Below are positions 1-9,503 of a stretch of 64,000 bases of DNA, one piece after another; within the stretch, counting starts at the first letter, position 1, and the number at the start of each line of letters is the position of its first letter. The position numbers and the translations under genes were made by a program. The notes beneath the pieces were generated by a model. It was not told the DNA's origin. It saw nothing but the letters and a program-made list of their open reading frames with translations, and did not search any database. The stretch is from assembly GCF_030169785.1 (NCBI RefSeq), contig NZ_CP125854.1, forward strand, positions 1,240,001-1,304,000, in the 5' to 3' direction. Source of the DNA: Bdellovibrio sp. 22V. Its GTDB lineage: Bacteria; Bdellovibrionota; Bdellovibrionia; Bdellovibrionales; Bdellovibrionaceae.

Positions 1-641
1 ACAACGACTTCTCCCTCGCGAATGACCGCGACATATCCTTCTGCGCGACCAATCTTGGCATTTTTTGTAACCGTAAACACAGCCCCATCTGGATCTCTGA
101 TCATCGCACGCGGCGTGCGTACGTCCCAAAGAATTCCAACAACCTGCAAACGATCAAGTTCCCAACGTTGCAATGGTTCTACTTTTTCCATTGGCTTCGC
201 CGGGTCGATTGCCACAGGTCTGACAGTTCGGAAAGGTTTGAACGGGTCTCTCTTTCCTGTCGGGTCATAAATATATCCATCTTGCTGAACAATGCCTGGA
301 ACCGGTGCTGGAGGAGGCGCTGTCATCGCATCACCAATCGGAGCATCCATCGGCGGCGGAGGTACTTGTTGTTGTGTACCTTGAGCCGCAGGAGGAACTC
401 CTTCCATAGGTGGAGCTGTCGGCGGCGGCGGCGTAGTTCCCTGTGCAGGCGGAGGTGTTGTTCCTGCCGGCGGCACTTGCGTTTGTTCAACCTCTTTCAT
501 GAAATCAGGAGGCAAATCACCGTTCGCCGGAGTCTCTTGCGAATACGCCGGCGCCATGAACTTCATGCTGACTGCAAAAGCCAGCCAAAGTCCCAATGAA
601 GCTACTACAATGTAAGATACCATCCATCTTACAGATTTCAC
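1..641 (-). CDS. pilP: Type IV pilus assembly protein PilP (3' end beyond window)
   Basis: Partial gene running off the left edge. It starts with GTG at 641, overlapping the pilO stop as GTGA, so the two are translationally coupled. The product begins with one hydrophobic segment (about residues 8-24), then a Pro/Gln/Thr-rich linker of roughly 80 residues, then the typical PilP core (GKRDPF, with WELDRLQVVG after it). In this family PilP is an inner-membrane-anchored periplasmic protein that links the PilMNO platform to the secretin PilQ. It is the fourth gene of pilM-N-O-P; pilQ would be expected just outside the window. Many PilP proteins are lipoproteins; here I see no lipobox cysteine, so an uncleaved anchor is likelier. 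Identity rests on the core motif and gene order. Confidence 0.88.
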   Translation of the reverse strand, partial: MKSVRWMVSYIVVASLGLWLAFAVSMKFMAPAYSQETPANGDLPPDFMKEVEQTQVPPAGTTPPPAQGTTPPPPTAPPMEGVPPAAQGTQQQVPPPPMDAPIGDAMTAPPPAPVPGIVQQDGYIYDPTGKRDPFKPFRTVRPVAIDPAKPMEKVEPLQRWELDRLQVVGILWDVRTPRAMIRDPDGAVFTVTKNAKIGRAEGYVAVIREGEVV

Positions 642-1234
642 TGCGGCGTCTCCGTGCCCTCAGGCTTTTTCTTTTCTTCAGGAGCTAATTTGTAACCAAC
701 TACTTGGCCTTCAAATTTCAGTTTCTTAGATCCTGGTTCACTTTCCGTAATAATCACGTTCTTAACACGAGCCATTCTTTCAGCTGTTGATACGAGGTAA
801 GTGAATTGTGCGAGCTCTGCATAATTCCCCTCAAGGCCCACTTCAACGGGCACTTCTTCAACGACTTCTTTTTTAATATTCTCGCCCGGTTTTTTCGACT
901 TCACGCTGACACCCGCATTACGGGCGAAATCATCAATCGCTTTATTGATATCGATGGAGAATAAAACCGAAGGAAGACGACGGGAAATCTCTTGATACTT
1001 CTGACTGAGTTGACCGACTTTTTCCTGCATTTCCTGCACTTGTTTCAAAGTCGCATCCGTGTCTTTCTTCTTGTTTTCTTCCACTTGCAATTCTTGGCTG
1101 ATCGACGCAATTTGCGCATCAATTGCCGAGCCGTCATTGTAAAGCGCATACCAATAGAAGGCCGTCAGTCCCAGACCGATAATGAGGATCTTTCCTACTT
1201 GTTGTGCTGCGAGAGTTTCAAAAAACTTATTCAT
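638..1234 (-). CDS. pilO: Type IV pilus assembly protein PilO
   Basis: 198 residues: a short cytoplasmic N-terminus, one membrane segment (about residues 14-31), a periplasmic coiled coil rich in Glu/Lys/Gln (about 35-90), then a ferredoxin-like C-terminal domain. This is the standard PilO layout and a usual length. PilO pairs with PilN in the inner membrane to align the pilus motor with the outer-membrane pore. It overlaps pilN by 8 bp and pilP by 4 bp, so the four genes are surely one transcript. No unusual residues were seen. Confidence 0.93.
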   Translation of the reverse strand: MNKFFETLAAQQVGKILIIGLGLTAFYWYALYNDGSAIDAQIASISQELQVEENKKKDTDATLKQVQEMQEKVGQLSQKYQEISRRLPSVLFSIDINKAIDDFARNAGVSVKSKKPGENIKKEVVEEVPVEVGLEGNYAELAQFTYLVSTAERMARVKNVIITESEPGSKKLKFEGQVVGYKLAPEEKKKPEGTETPQ

Positions 1235-1838
1235 TTGGTCTCTCCAACAAACAACTGATCTCGAATTTTTTCAGTGTCGACCCTTCTTGCGTCACTTCAC
1301 TGGAACTCACAAGGTTGACGTCCATTAAGAAAACACTCTTCGTCAAAGCTTCCAAGAACGAAGACACTTCAAAGTCACTCAATGCAAGACCTTGAATGTT
1401 CACACGCTCCGGATTGATTTGAATACGTGTGACCCAAGCTTTTTCGGGAATCACGGACTGGAGCAAATCCAACACGCGGATTTCCCTTTGACGGTCTTTG
1501 GAGATTTTTTCCAAAGCGGCGATACGCGCCTCCATCAAAGCTTCGTCTTCTTTAAACTTTTTAATTTCCGCAACGGAAGCCGCCGCACGCGCGTTGTAGT
1601 TTTGCAACTCTGTCAGCACTTGCTGTTTTGAATTCAAATCAGCCTGTTTCTGCGGAATATTTTGATTTTCGTAAATATAAAGAGCCAGCGGCCCCACCAA
1701 AAGAAGGACCAAACGCTTCAGGGCCTCTTTACGAACTTCATCAGGAGCCAAGAAAGTCTCAGATGAAATTCCTAGAGAAGAACTTAAAGCGGCGGAACTG
1801 CCAATGGATGCTGAAGACGCAAGATTGATTTTAATCAT
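1227..1838 (-). CDS. pilN: Type IV pilus assembly protein PilN
   Basis: 203 residues. It begins with the PilN hallmark MIKINL, the peptide that in this family docks into a groove of cytoplasmic PilM. A 35-residue Ser/Ala-rich stretch follows, then a membrane segment at about residues 43-57, a coiled coil and a periplasmic domain with the QSVIPEKAWVTRI signature. The Ser/Ala-rich insert between the PilM-binding peptide and the membrane segment is longer than in Pseudomonas or Myxococcus PilN, where the helix follows soon after. The gene overlaps pilM by 4 bp. Confidence 0.92.
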   Translation of the reverse strand: MIKINLASSASIGSSAALSSSLGISSETFLAPDEVRKEALKRLVLLLVGPLALYIYENQNIPQKQADLNSKQQVLTELQNYNARAAASVAEIKKFKEDEALMEARIAALEKISKDRQREIRVLDLLQSVIPEKAWVTRIQINPERVNIQGLALSDFEVSSFLEALTKSVFLMDVNLVSSSEVTQEGSTLKKFEISCLLERPNE

Positions 1839-2890
1839 GTCGCATCCCCCACCGCACGCAATGCCAAACCTGTCACAACACCGGCAAAAGAACTGATCTG
1901 ATCAAGATATTCCGGAGAGAATTTTTTCGGATTTGCTTTCACGCGCAAGAACGGATTGAACGGCTCCATGAGGATGCCTGTCACACGTGAAACCGTTTCA
2001 GTCAGTCCCGACGTCGCGGAACTTCCACCCGTATAAAAACATCTGTTCAGAACCAGACCGTTTGTTGTAGCGCTGAGGAAGTCCAAGCTGCTGCGAATCT
2101 CTTCAGTAACGGCTTCATTCGTTGCACTGATGATACTGTGAACTTCATCAGGAACTTCGCGGCGAGAGATCGCACTCAGTTTTAAAGCTTCCGCCTCTGC
2201 CACGGTCACGCCCATCGCTTTATGGATTTCGTTCGTGTAGTTCGCGCCGCCAACCGGGATATCGCGGCAGAAAATAACTTCGCCGTTTTGTACGACCACG
2301 AAGTTCGTGATGGAAGCGCCGAAGTTCAAGATACCGACGACTTCGCCTGGGACTTTTCCGTAATTGAGTTCAAAAGCATTGGCGAGAGCGAAACCGCTCA
2401 CATCAAGAACGCCGCAAGACAAACCGCTGACTTCAATCACTTGCGTGTACTGAGTGACAAGCTCGTTTTGCGCCGCAATCAACAAAATATCCATCGTGTC
2501 TGGAGAACTACTGCCCGCCAGAATGTGATGGGCCAGACTGATATTGTTGATATCAAAAGGAATGTATTGTTCAGCCTCAAAACGGATTTGATCTTTGATG
2601 AGCTTTCGATCCATTTTCGGAATCGTGATCTTCTTCACGATGACGGCCGTTCCCCACATCGCCGTGGCGATACTCTTACGTTTTGATTTTACTTCATTAA
2701 TCAGAGATTGAATCGCGAGGCCGACAGAGGGGATATCAACAATCTCACCACCAGAAACAGCGTTTGGCGGCGTCGGCGCAAAACCAAAAGAAAGCAGCTG
2801 GGCTCCTTTGCCATTGAAGTCCATCTCAGCCAATTTAATAGAACTCGTTCCGATATCGAGTCCAATCACTTTCTTCGATTTAAAAAACAC
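1835..2890 (-). CDS. pilM: Type IV pilus assembly ATPase-like PilM
   Basis: Actin/FtsA-like cytoplasmic protein that forms the inner ring of the type IV pilus machine and binds the PilN N-terminus. The nucleotide-binding signature VIGLDIGTSSIKLAE is near the N-terminus, and a second glycine-rich phosphate loop (LNFGASITNFVVV) lies mid-protein. I place the start at the GTG at 2890, which gives VFFKSKKVIGL, the usual PilM beginning, with GGGGAA 8 nt upstream. The frame stays open to a TTG at 2941, which would add 17 residues that do not look like PilM. A sigma70-type promoter lies at 2972-3000, so pilMNOP can be expressed separately from upstream pilD. Confidence 0.92.
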   Translation of the reverse strand: MFFKSKKVIGLDIGTSSIKLAEMDFNGKGAQLLSFGFAPTPPNAVSGGEIVDIPSVGLAIQSLINEVKSKRKSIATAMWGTAVIVKKITIPKMDRKLIKDQIRFEAEQYIPFDINNISLAHHILAGSSSPDTMDILLIAAQNELVTQYTQVIEVSGLSCGVLDVSGFALANAFELNYGKVPGEVVGILNFGASITNFVVVQNGEVIFCRDIPVGGANYTNEIHKAMGVTVAEAEALKLSAISRREVPDEVHSIISATNEAVTEEIRSSLDFLSATTNGLVLNRCFYTGGSSATSGLTETVSRVTGILMEPFNPFLRVKANPKKFSPEYLDQISSFAGVVTGLALRAVGDAT

Positions 2891-2971
2891 TTCGTCGATT
2901 CCCCAGTTGCATCCGCTCGCGATGACTTTTGCAAAGACCAACGTCTTTAGACACAGGTCCTAAATAATAAA

Positions 2972-3000
2972 ATTATTTCTGCTTGCTCTGTGAATGTCAA
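2972..3000 (-). promoter_or_regulatory. Sigma70-type promoter for pilMNOP
   Basis: On the minus strand a perfect TTGACA (3000-2995) is followed after exactly 17 nt by AATAAT (2977-2972), five of six matches to the -10 consensus. Transcription would start near 2965, about 75 nt before the chosen pilM start. It is the best sigma70 match noted in the window and sits in the only sizeable gap (216 bp) of this gene run. Just upstream are a 6-bp inverted repeat (TAGCTT/AAGCTA, 3010-3026) and two copies of AAGGGTCT (3003-3010, 3031-3038). Confidence 0.7.
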
Positions 3001-3107
3001 ATAAGGGTCTAGCTTATTCCAAGCTACATAAAGGGTCTGGCCTGTGCCCAACCATAGTCCTGCAAGTTTCAAGGTATTTACAGGACCTTTGACTAGCAAT
3101 TTCTGAA

Positions 3108-3899
3108 TTAACTCAGACCCGGAAGGAACAGGTCCAGATACCAAAGCGCAATCGTCTCACCACCAAAAAGATACAAGACAGCGCCCAAAGCAAGGTAAGG
3201 ACCGAAGGGGATCATCGTTTTCAAACCTTCTTTTTGCTTGCGAGCCGCGATCAAACCAACCACGGATCCGATCACTGCTGAGGACATGATGACAAATGGA
3301 ATCGCCTTCCATCCCAAAACGGCGCCGATCCAGGCAAGGAGTTTGATATCTCCACCGCCCATTCCTTCGTTCTTCGTGAGAAGGTAGTAAACGTAAGCCA
3401 TCCCCCAAAGAAACCCGCCCCCCATCAAAACTCCAAAGAGAGAATCCAAGAATTCTCTTTGCGGATTGAGGGCGGCTCCGATCAAACCAATCACGATTCC
3501 CGAAAGCGTGAACTCATCCGGCAAGATCATGTGATCGAGATCGATAAAGGTGCAAACAACCAAACCGAAAACGAAAAGCAAGTATTCCAGAAGTGTCCAA
3601 GAGATCCCGGCATAGTGGTAGCTCAAAGCAAAAAGGACTCCCGTTAGAATTTCAACCAACGGATAGCGAAAAGAAAATTTCGCGCCACAGTTGCGGCATT
3701 TCCCACGTAAAATGAACCAGCTAAAAATAGGAATATTGTCGTACCATTTGATTGGCGTCTTACAGCTGTAACAATAGCTGCGCGGTTTTACGACGCTCTC
3801 TTCACGAGGCAATCTATATATAATAACGTTCCCGAAGCTTCCGAAAATGGCGCCAAGAGCGAAGAAAAGGCCGTAAAAGAAAGTATCCAAATCAAACAA
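3108..3899 (-). CDS. pilD: Prepilin peptidase / N-methyltransferase PilD
   Basis: 263-residue polytopic inner-membrane aspartyl protease that cleaves and N-methylates type IV prepilins. All family hallmarks are visible: two CxxC zinc-binding pairs (C43, C46, C68, C71) in the cytoplasmic loop of the methyltransferase domain, the catalytic aspartate region FIDLDHMILPD (D120/D122), and the second catalytic aspartate in GMGGGDIK (D184). About seven membrane segments are apparent. It overlaps the upstream ABC permease gene by 8 bp, so it is transcribed with it, while pilMNOP downstream has its own promoter. Having four cysteines suggests it is bifunctional. Confidence 0.95.
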   Translation of the reverse strand: MFDLDTFFYGLFFALGAIFGSFGNVIIYRLPREESVVKPRSYCYSCKTPIKWYDNIPIFSWFILRGKCRNCGAKFSFRYPLVEILTGVLFALSYHYAGISWTLLEYLLFVFGLVVCTFIDLDHMILPDEFTLSGIVIGLIGAALNPQREFLDSLFGVLMGGGFLWGMAYVYYLLTKNEGMGGGDIKLLAWIGAVLGWKAIPFVIMSSAVIGSVVGLIAARKQKEGLKTMIPFGPYLALGAVLYLFGGETIALWYLDLFLPGLS

Positions 3900-4662
3900 T
3901 GTCTTTTCTCCTAAAGAAAAACTGGGTCAAAAGGATCAAAAGCAATCCCCAACCTACCATGTGAGCCAACATCCAACCGATATTTTCCGCCGGAATTCCA
4001 TTTTCCAAGAAATAAGCCGACTTCCAATTCATGCGATAGAAATTCGGAGTGACCCAGTGAAAGATCTCAACAGCCTTGATAAAAACAGCTTCTTTGCTTT
4101 TCTCTGCAAAGAAAGCGAGGTCGCCCAGCCAATGTCCCAAAAGAAATACCATAAAGCCTGCGCCCAGAGCCAAAACAGGTCTCACGATCAAACTAAAGCA
4201 GATCACCCAACAAAGGATGATGGCGCTCTCAAACCACAAACTGAGGCAAATCTCGAAAAAAGAGAGCCAGAGCTGAGATTCTTTCCAAAGCCCCAGTAAA
4301 ACCCATAATAAAATCGCCAAAGACGCGAGCAATAAAGTGTTCAAAGCCAGTACACCGAAAATCTTTCCGAGGATAAATTGCTCTCGGCTCACGGGACGGG
4401 AAAGAATCAAAAGGCACGTTTGTTTTTCAATTTCCTTCGCAAGAAGGTAGGCCCCGGAGAATAAGGAAACACCGAGGACCGCCACTTGAATCGCCAAGAA
4501 ACCAAAATCAGTTAGAATTTTTCTTTGTTCAGCGAAAGACAAGGCTCCCAAAAGAAAACTTAGGCCCAAAAGAGCGATCGCGATCATTACGACCACAAGA
4601 AACATACGTTCACGCAACATCTCTCGCAATGTTGTTCGCGCCAAAGCCCACACCTTAGCCAT
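3892..4662 (-). CDS. ABC-2 type transporter permease
   Basis: 256 residues with six likely membrane segments and a long lumenal loop before the last helix. The N-terminus (about 20 residues, basic) followed by a helix and the KEIEKQTCLLILSRPVSR region is typical of ABC-2 permeases such as NosY/GldF-type exporters, where that motif follows the second helix and contacts the ATPase. It partners with the ATPase gene immediately upstream (8-bp overlap). The substrate cannot be told from sequence. Its C-terminus overlaps pilD, but nothing connects the transporter to pili beyond co-transcription. Confidence 0.85.
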   Translation of the reverse strand: MAKVWALARTTLREMLRERMFLVVVMIAIALLGLSFLLGALSFAEQRKILTDFGFLAIQVAVLGVSLFSGAYLLAKEIEKQTCLLILSRPVSREQFILGKIFGVLALNTLLLASLAILLWVLLGLWKESQLWLSFFEICLSLWFESAIILCWVICFSLIVRPVLALGAGFMVFLLGHWLGDLAFFAEKSKEAVFIKAVEIFHWVTPNFYRMNWKSAYFLENGIPAENIGWMLAHMVGWGLLLILLTQFFFRRKDIV

Positions 4663-5398
4663 GCGATTCCTCCCGTCCTTTAAGAACTGAGAAGGCCCGC
4701 TCTAAACTTTGGAATTCCGCCATAAACGAGCTCAAAACACCGTCATAAAGAATTTGCCCACGGTTGATTACGACGAGATGCGAACAAAGCTCTTCCATAT
4801 CTTGCAAAAGATGGGAGCTAAAGAAGAGGCTCACGCCCCGTTTTTGTTCTTCACGCAGAATATCTTTCACCAAAGCGCGCCCATCGGGATCTAACCCCGA
4901 CATCGGCTCATCAAGAATCAAAAGATCAGGACGCGTCAGAATTGCTTGCGCAATACCCACTCTTTGCAACATACCTTTGGAATAAGTTCTTAAGCGGCGG
5001 TCCTTGGCTTCCAGCAAATCCACTTTGCGAAGAGCCTCTTGGGCTCGCTCATAAAAGTCTTTCAAAGACGAACCGTAGCAAAGATTCCAATGCAGGCGTA
5101 AAAACTCCATGCCCGTTAAAAATTCATAGAGGTAAGGACGCTCAGGAAGATAGCCAATCCGTGTTTTACTTTCGCTGTCTAAAGGTTTTCCAAAGAAATG
5201 AATCCGCCCGCTATCAGGACGAATGAAATCGAAAATACACTTAATAGTCGTTGTTTTTCCCGCGCCGTTACTTCCGACAAATCCTGTCGTTTCGCCCTCG
5301 GGTAGCGCAAAGGTCACATCACGCAACACATGGCGGTCTTTTTCAAAAAGACCCCCTTTAAAGGTTTTGTTGAGTTTTTCGACTGTTAATACGGCCAT
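4655..5398 (-). CDS. ABC transporter ATP-binding protein
   Basis: 247-residue nucleotide-binding subunit. Walker A (GSNGAGKTTT) at about residues 42-51, the signature region YSKGMLQRVGIAQA, Walker B (LLILDEPMSGLDPDG) and the switch histidine (SSHLLQDME) are all present. The signature reads YSKGM rather than LSGGQ, which is usual for the CcmA/NatA-type drug and Na+ exporter ATPases that pair with ABC-2 permeases. Its permease is the next gene downstream. The PhnD-like binding-protein gene ends only 5 bp upstream, yet importers with PhnD proteins normally use a different ATPase and permease type, so a single complex is doubtful. Confidence 0.93.
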   Translation of the reverse strand: MAVLTVEKLNKTFKGGLFEKDRHVLRDVTFALPEGETTGFVGSNGAGKTTTIKCIFDFIRPDSGRIHFFGKPLDSESKTRIGYLPERPYLYEFLTGMEFLRLHWNLCYGSSLKDFYERAQEALRKVDLLEAKDRRLRTYSKGMLQRVGIAQAILTRPDLLILDEPMSGLDPDGRALVKDILREEQKRGVSLFFSSHLLQDMEELCSHLVVINRGQILYDGVLSSFMAEFQSLERAFSVLKGREESHG

Positions 5399-5403
5399 GA
5401 AAC

Positions 5404-6297
5404 CTAAGGCTTCAGCTCCAAATTCAGAGCCTTCACCATCTCCCTCACAGGATCATACTGTTTAGAAGTGGCAGGCATCAAGTCGCGAGAGCCTAAAATT
5501 TCAGAGTAAGTGTTCTTATTTTGTTCCTGCTCAAGAATATCAATCAAAGCAAACATCAAAGTATGCGTTGTCTTCGGATAAAGATCGTAGAAATCCTGAC
5601 GAACACAGAAAGGGTCGTTGGGAATAGGCGCACTCATCCAAAGAATGCGGTATTTCATTTTTTTGTCCGTCGCGAATTTAATCCAGGCACCCTGCTCGCC
5701 TTTTTCGTCGTCACTAAATACCGCCGCTGCGTCCACCTTTTTTGCTTCTAAAAATTGAATCGACGCCTGGTGGTTTCCGGTAAAAGCCACTTCTTTAAAA
5801 GCTTTGTCAGAAAGACCTAGTTTTTGCAAAGCCACTTGCGGATAAAGATAGCCCGAAGAGGATTTATCATCGACAAACGCAATTCGTTTTCCCTTTAAAT
5901 CTTTGAGTTTTTTAATGCCTGAATTTTTAGGCGTGATGATTGCTGAATAATAGTAAGGTTCGTGCCATACTTTTTTCAACAAGACCTTCGCGTTTGCCTG
6001 TTGTTCCGCAAACACATAAGTCAAAGAAGAGAAGAAAGCGAAATCCACCTTCTTTGTTTTCATCGCCTCAATCAGACCAGCATAGTTTTTTGAAATATAA
6101 ATATTGACGGGAATGTTGAGTTTGCTTTGCAGTTCTTTTGCTAAAGCGAGACCTTGCTCTCGCAAGTTCTCGGGATTACCCCCAGGAATGACCCCGATTG
6201 TAATGGTCGGAGGAGTCGCCTCCGTACCATTTGAATCAGCAGCTTGTGTCGTTGAAAAAACAAGAAGAGTGATCAGTCCTAGAATGAGTTTTTTCAA
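5404..6297 (-). CDS. PhnD-like phosphate/phosphonate-type substrate-binding protein
   Basis: 297 residues with a clean Sec signal peptide ([19 protein letters not shown], cleavage near residue 19) and no lipobox, so probably free in the periplasm. The mature part matches the PhnD/periplasmic binding protein family: [12 protein letters not shown] at the start, [16 protein letters not shown], then [19 protein letters not shown] and a late aspartate/glycine hinge. Homologues bind phosphate, phosphite or phosphonates, but the family also includes sensor-like proteins. No PhnC or PhnE partner lies next to it. It overlaps carB by 4 bp (ATGA), so it is translated as part of the pyrimidine gene run. 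Confidence 0.82.
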   Translation of the reverse strand: MKKLILGLITLLVFSTTQAADSNGTEATPPTITIGVIPGGNPENLREQGLALAKELQSKLNIPVNIYISKNYAGLIEAMKTKKVDFAFFSSLTYVFAEQQANAKVLLKKVWHEPYYYSAIITPKNSGIKKLKDLKGKRIAFVDDKSSSGYLYPQVALQKLGLSDKAFKEVAFTGNHQASIQFLEAKKVDAAAVFSDDEKGEQGAWIKFATDKKMKYRILWMSAPIPNDPFCVRQDFYDLYPKTTHTLMFALIDILEQEQNKNTYSEILGSRDLMPATSKQYDPVREMVKALNLELKP

Positions 6298-9200
6298 AAT
6301 TCCTCCATGGCCCCCAGAGCCTCGACTGATGATGACTCATTTCTTTGGTTTTTCAAAGCAAGAATAAAGGCTTCGGCCGCGTCACTTTCGGTGATGCATG
6401 GAATATTGTAGTCCGTGCAAGCTCGACGAATGTCGAAGCTCGCTTCGATGGCGCGTCGACCTGATGTCGTGTTGATGACAAAAGCCACTTCACCCGAACG
6501 AATTTTATCCACACAGTGCGGACGTCCTTCATCGACTTTTCTTAGCGACAGACAGTTCACACCACGCTCATTAAAGAACGACGCCGTCCCGGTTGTCGCC
6601 GACACTCCGTATCCCATTCTTTGCAACTCGCGCGCGAGTGGTAACATCGTTTCTTTGTCTTTATCGCGCAAAGAGAAGAAAACTTGCCCGATCTTTGGAA
6701 GTCTTATGTTACTTGCAAGAAAAGCTTTCGACAGAGCTTCGGAATAATCTTTTCCTCGGCCCATGCTTTCGCCGGTTGATTTCATCTCGGGCCCCAAGAT
6801 TGAATCGGACTCTGAGAATTTTTTAAATGGGAACACAACACCTTTAACGGAAACGGACTTTGTGTTTCTCCATTGAAGGTTATCAAGCTTCAGATCTTTT
6901 TTCTTTTTGCCCAACATCGCAGCCACACCCAAATCGATGAGCGGAATGTTCGTGGCTTTGGCGACAAAAGGTACAGAGCGTGAGCTGCGCGGGTTGGCTT
7001 CCAGCATGTAAACGACGTCGTTTTTGACAGCCAACTGCAAGTTTAAGTGACCGATGACACCGATACGGTCCGCAAGACGTTGCGACAGTTCTTCGATGCG
7101 TACGCAGGTTTCAGGCTTCAAACGATGCGGAGGCAAAACCCCCATGGAATCCCCGGAATGAACACCGGCAGCCTCAATATGCTCAACCACGCCGCCGATC
7201 ACTGTCCAGTCTTCGCCCCGAACGAGGTCCACATCGACCTCGAGAGCTCCGGCAAGAAATTGATCCATCAAACAAGGTTTGTCAGGGGCAATATAGTCCG
7301 CGTGTCTTTGGAAGTAGGAAAGCAACTCGTCGCGATTTTCGATCACTTCCATACGGCGACCGCCAAGAACATAGCTTGGACGGCAGATCATCGGATAACC
7401 GACTTGTGCTTCGTACTGAAGAGCCTCCATCAATGAACCGGCCATCGCTGAGTTCGGAATCGCAAAATTCAATTCGCGGCAGATTTTCGAGAAGAGGCCG
7501 CGGTCTTCCGCGAGGTCGATAGTTTCAAGCGAAGAGCCGAGAAGTTTGAAGCCCGCCTTCACCAAGTCCGGCGCCACGTTGATCGGAGTTTGCCCACCCA
7601 ACTGTGCCACGAAACCCTGCGGCTTCATAAAACGCATAATTTCTATCAAACTTTCCGAAGTCAAAGGCTCAAAGAAAAGAACATCGGAGGTGTCATAGTC
7701 CGTCGAAACCGTTTCAGGATTCGAGTTCACCATAATCACTTTGCTACCGCTTTTTTGGAAAGCTTTCACTCCGCGCACACAGCTGTAATCGAATTCGATA
7801 CCTTGTCCAATACGGTTCGGTCCGCTTCCGATGATGACTACTGCATTAGGAGCATTGACCGTCGCTGATTGTGTCGGCCAATAAGACGAGTAGAAATAAG
7901 GTGTGGAAGACTCGAACTCTCCGGCACAGGTATCGACTTGTTGATAGCGCGGGAAAACCTGAAGCTTTTCGCGCAAACCACAAATCTCTTTTTCTGTTTT
8001 GCCGACAAGAGCCGCAAGGCGCGCATCCGTAAATCCCTTGCGTTTTGCTGCCAACAAAAGTTCGGCATTATTTTCAGAGAATTCTTTCTTAAATTTTGTT
8101 TCAAATTTAATGAGCGCTTCAATGTGTTCAAGGAAATAAGGATTGATACGCGTGAGCTCCTCGATTTCCGCCACGGTTTTTCCGTCTCGGAAAGCCTGGA
8201 AGAGATGATAAATACGCTGACTGTTCGGATAAGAAATTTTTCCGGTCTCAAGTTCCACTTCCGAAATAGCCTGTGGATCTTTTTCCAAACTCGCCAAAGC
8301 CTTCATCAAAGACTCTTGCAAAGTCCGGCCAATTCCCATGACTTCGCCGACACTCTTCATTTGCGTCGTCAAAGAGTCTTTGGAACCCGGGAATTTTTCG
8401 AAGGCAAAACGCGGGATCTTCGTCACAACATAATCAAGTGCCGGCTCGTAACAAGACGGAGTGACTTTTGTGATGTCGTTTTGAAGTTCATCAAGACTAT
8501 AGCCGATTGCCAACAACGCGGCGATCTTCGCAATGGGGAATCCCGTAGCTTTACTTGCCAATGCAGACGAACGGCTCACCCGCGGATTCATTTCGATGAC
8601 AACACGCTCACGTGTCGTTGGATGAACGGCAAATTGAATGTTCGCACCGCCCGTTTGAATTCCGACTTCATTGATGATCTTGCAGGCCTCGTCGCGCATG
8701 AATTGATATTCACGATCACTCAAAGTTTGCTGAGGCGCCACTGTGATACTGTCCCCCGTGTGAACGCCGCAAGGATCCAGATTTTCGATCGAGCACACAA
8801 CCACAAAAGTGCCTTTGTGATCGCGCATGACCTCAAGCTCGAACTCTTTCCAGCCAAGGATACTTTCTTCCACAAGAACTTCCGATGTCGGACTTTCGTG
8901 TAAAGCCCCCACAAGCATCTTCTTGTACTCTTCAGGAGAGTACGCAATGCCTCCTCCACCGCCGCCCAAGGTGTAATTTGGACGAAGGATCAACGGATAA
9001 CCGAGTTCATCAGCCACTTGCAGACCGTGTTCATAAGTACGAACCAAATGACTTTTCGGATAGCGCGCACCGATTTTATCGAGGATGCCACGGAAGATTT
9101 CGCGATCTTCCCCCGCTTTGATAACGGTCGGCGTTGCGCCCAGCAATTGCACCTTATGTTTTTGCAAAATGCCTTTCGCATGAAGATCGAGCGCTAAGTT

Positions 9201-9488
9201 CAGCGCGGTCTGTCCCCCCAGAGTCGGGATCACAGCATCGGGCTTTTCTTTTTCAATGATTTTTTCAAGATAGTCGACCTTGAGAGGCTCCACGTACACG
9301 CGAGTGGCGATTTCAGGATCGGTCATGATCGTCGCCGGATTGGAGTTGACGAGAATAACTTCCAATCCCTCTTTCATTAGAGCTTTACAGGCTTGAGTGC
9401 CGGAGTAATCAAACTCACATGCTTGCCCGATTACGATAGGTCCAGATCCAATAATTAATACCCGTTTAATACTGGACGTTCGCGGCAC
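6294..9488 (-). CDS. carB: Carbamoyl-phosphate synthase large subunit
   Basis: 1064 residues, full length. Two homologous ATP-grasp halves are visible. The first opens with [22 protein letters not shown]; the second begins around residue 550 with [20 protein letters not shown]. The C-terminal MGS-like domain (about 930 onward) is the usual allosteric site. The enzyme makes carbamoyl phosphate from bicarbonate, two ATP and ammonia delivered by CarA, for pyrimidines and arginine. The start is GTG at 9488, preceded by a strong AGGAGG 6 nt away. An unknown gene separates it from carA, which is unusual. A full de novo pyrimidine entry set (pyrB, carA, carB) is therefore kept despite a predatory lifestyle. 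Confidence 0.98.
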   Translation of the reverse strand: MPRTSSIKRVLIIGSGPIVIGQACEFDYSGTQACKALMKEGLEVILVNSNPATIMTDPEIATRVYVEPLKVDYLEKIIEKEKPDAVIPTLGGQTALNLALDLHAKGILQKHKVQLLGATPTVIKAGEDREIFRGILDKIGARYPKSHLVRTYEHGLQVADELGYPLILRPNYTLGGGGGGIAYSPEEYKKMLVGALHESPTSEVLVEESILGWKEFELEVMRDHKGTFVVVCSIENLDPCGVHTGDSITVAPQQTLSDREYQFMRDEACKIINEVGIQTGGANIQFAVHPTTRERVVIEMNPRVSRSSALASKATGFPIAKIAALLAIGYSLDELQNDITKVTPSCYEPALDYVVTKIPRFAFEKFPGSKDSLTTQMKSVGEVMGIGRTLQESLMKALASLEKDPQAISEVELETGKISYPNSQRIYHLFQAFRDGKTVAEIEELTRINPYFLEHIEALIKFETKFKKEFSENNAELLLAAKRKGFTDARLAALVGKTEKEICGLREKLQVFPRYQQVDTCAGEFESSTPYFYSSYWPTQSATVNAPNAVVIIGSGPNRIGQGIEFDYSCVRGVKAFQKSGSKVIMVNSNPETVSTDYDTSDVLFFEPLTSESLIEIMRFMKPQGFVAQLGGQTPINVAPDLVKAGFKLLGSSLETIDLAEDRGLFSKICRELNFAIPNSAMAGSLMEALQYEAQVGYPMICRPSYVLGGRRMEVIENRDELLSYFQRHADYIAPDKPCLMDQFLAGALEVDVDLVRGEDWTVIGGVVEHIEAAGVHSGDSMGVLPPHRLKPETCVRIEELSQRLADRIGVIGHLNLQLAVKNDVVYMLEANPRSSRSVPFVAKATNIPLIDLGVAAMLGKKKKDLKLDNLQWRNTKSVSVKGVVFPFKKFSESDSILGPEMKSTGESMGRGKDYSEALSKAFLASNIRLPKIGQVFFSLRDKDKETMLPLARELQRMGYGVSATTGTASFFNERGVNCLSLRKVDEGRPHCVDKIRSGEVAFVINTTSGRRAIEASFDIRRACTDYNIPCITESDAAEAFILALKNQRNESSSVEALGAMEEF

Positions 9489-9503
9489 TCTTTCCTCCTA
9501 ATT

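Noticed and set aside
3110-3135. SRP RNA-like stretch (CCGGAAGGAACAGG) on the plus strand
   Set aside because: It lies inside the last codons of pilD (LDLFLPGLS), lacks the rest of the conserved SRP helix 8 loop and has no flanking long stem.
7869-8903. 344-residue plus-strand frame
   Set aside because: Exactly antisense to carB; composition rich in Arg, His, Cys and Phe with no motif, a typical shadow of a coding strand.
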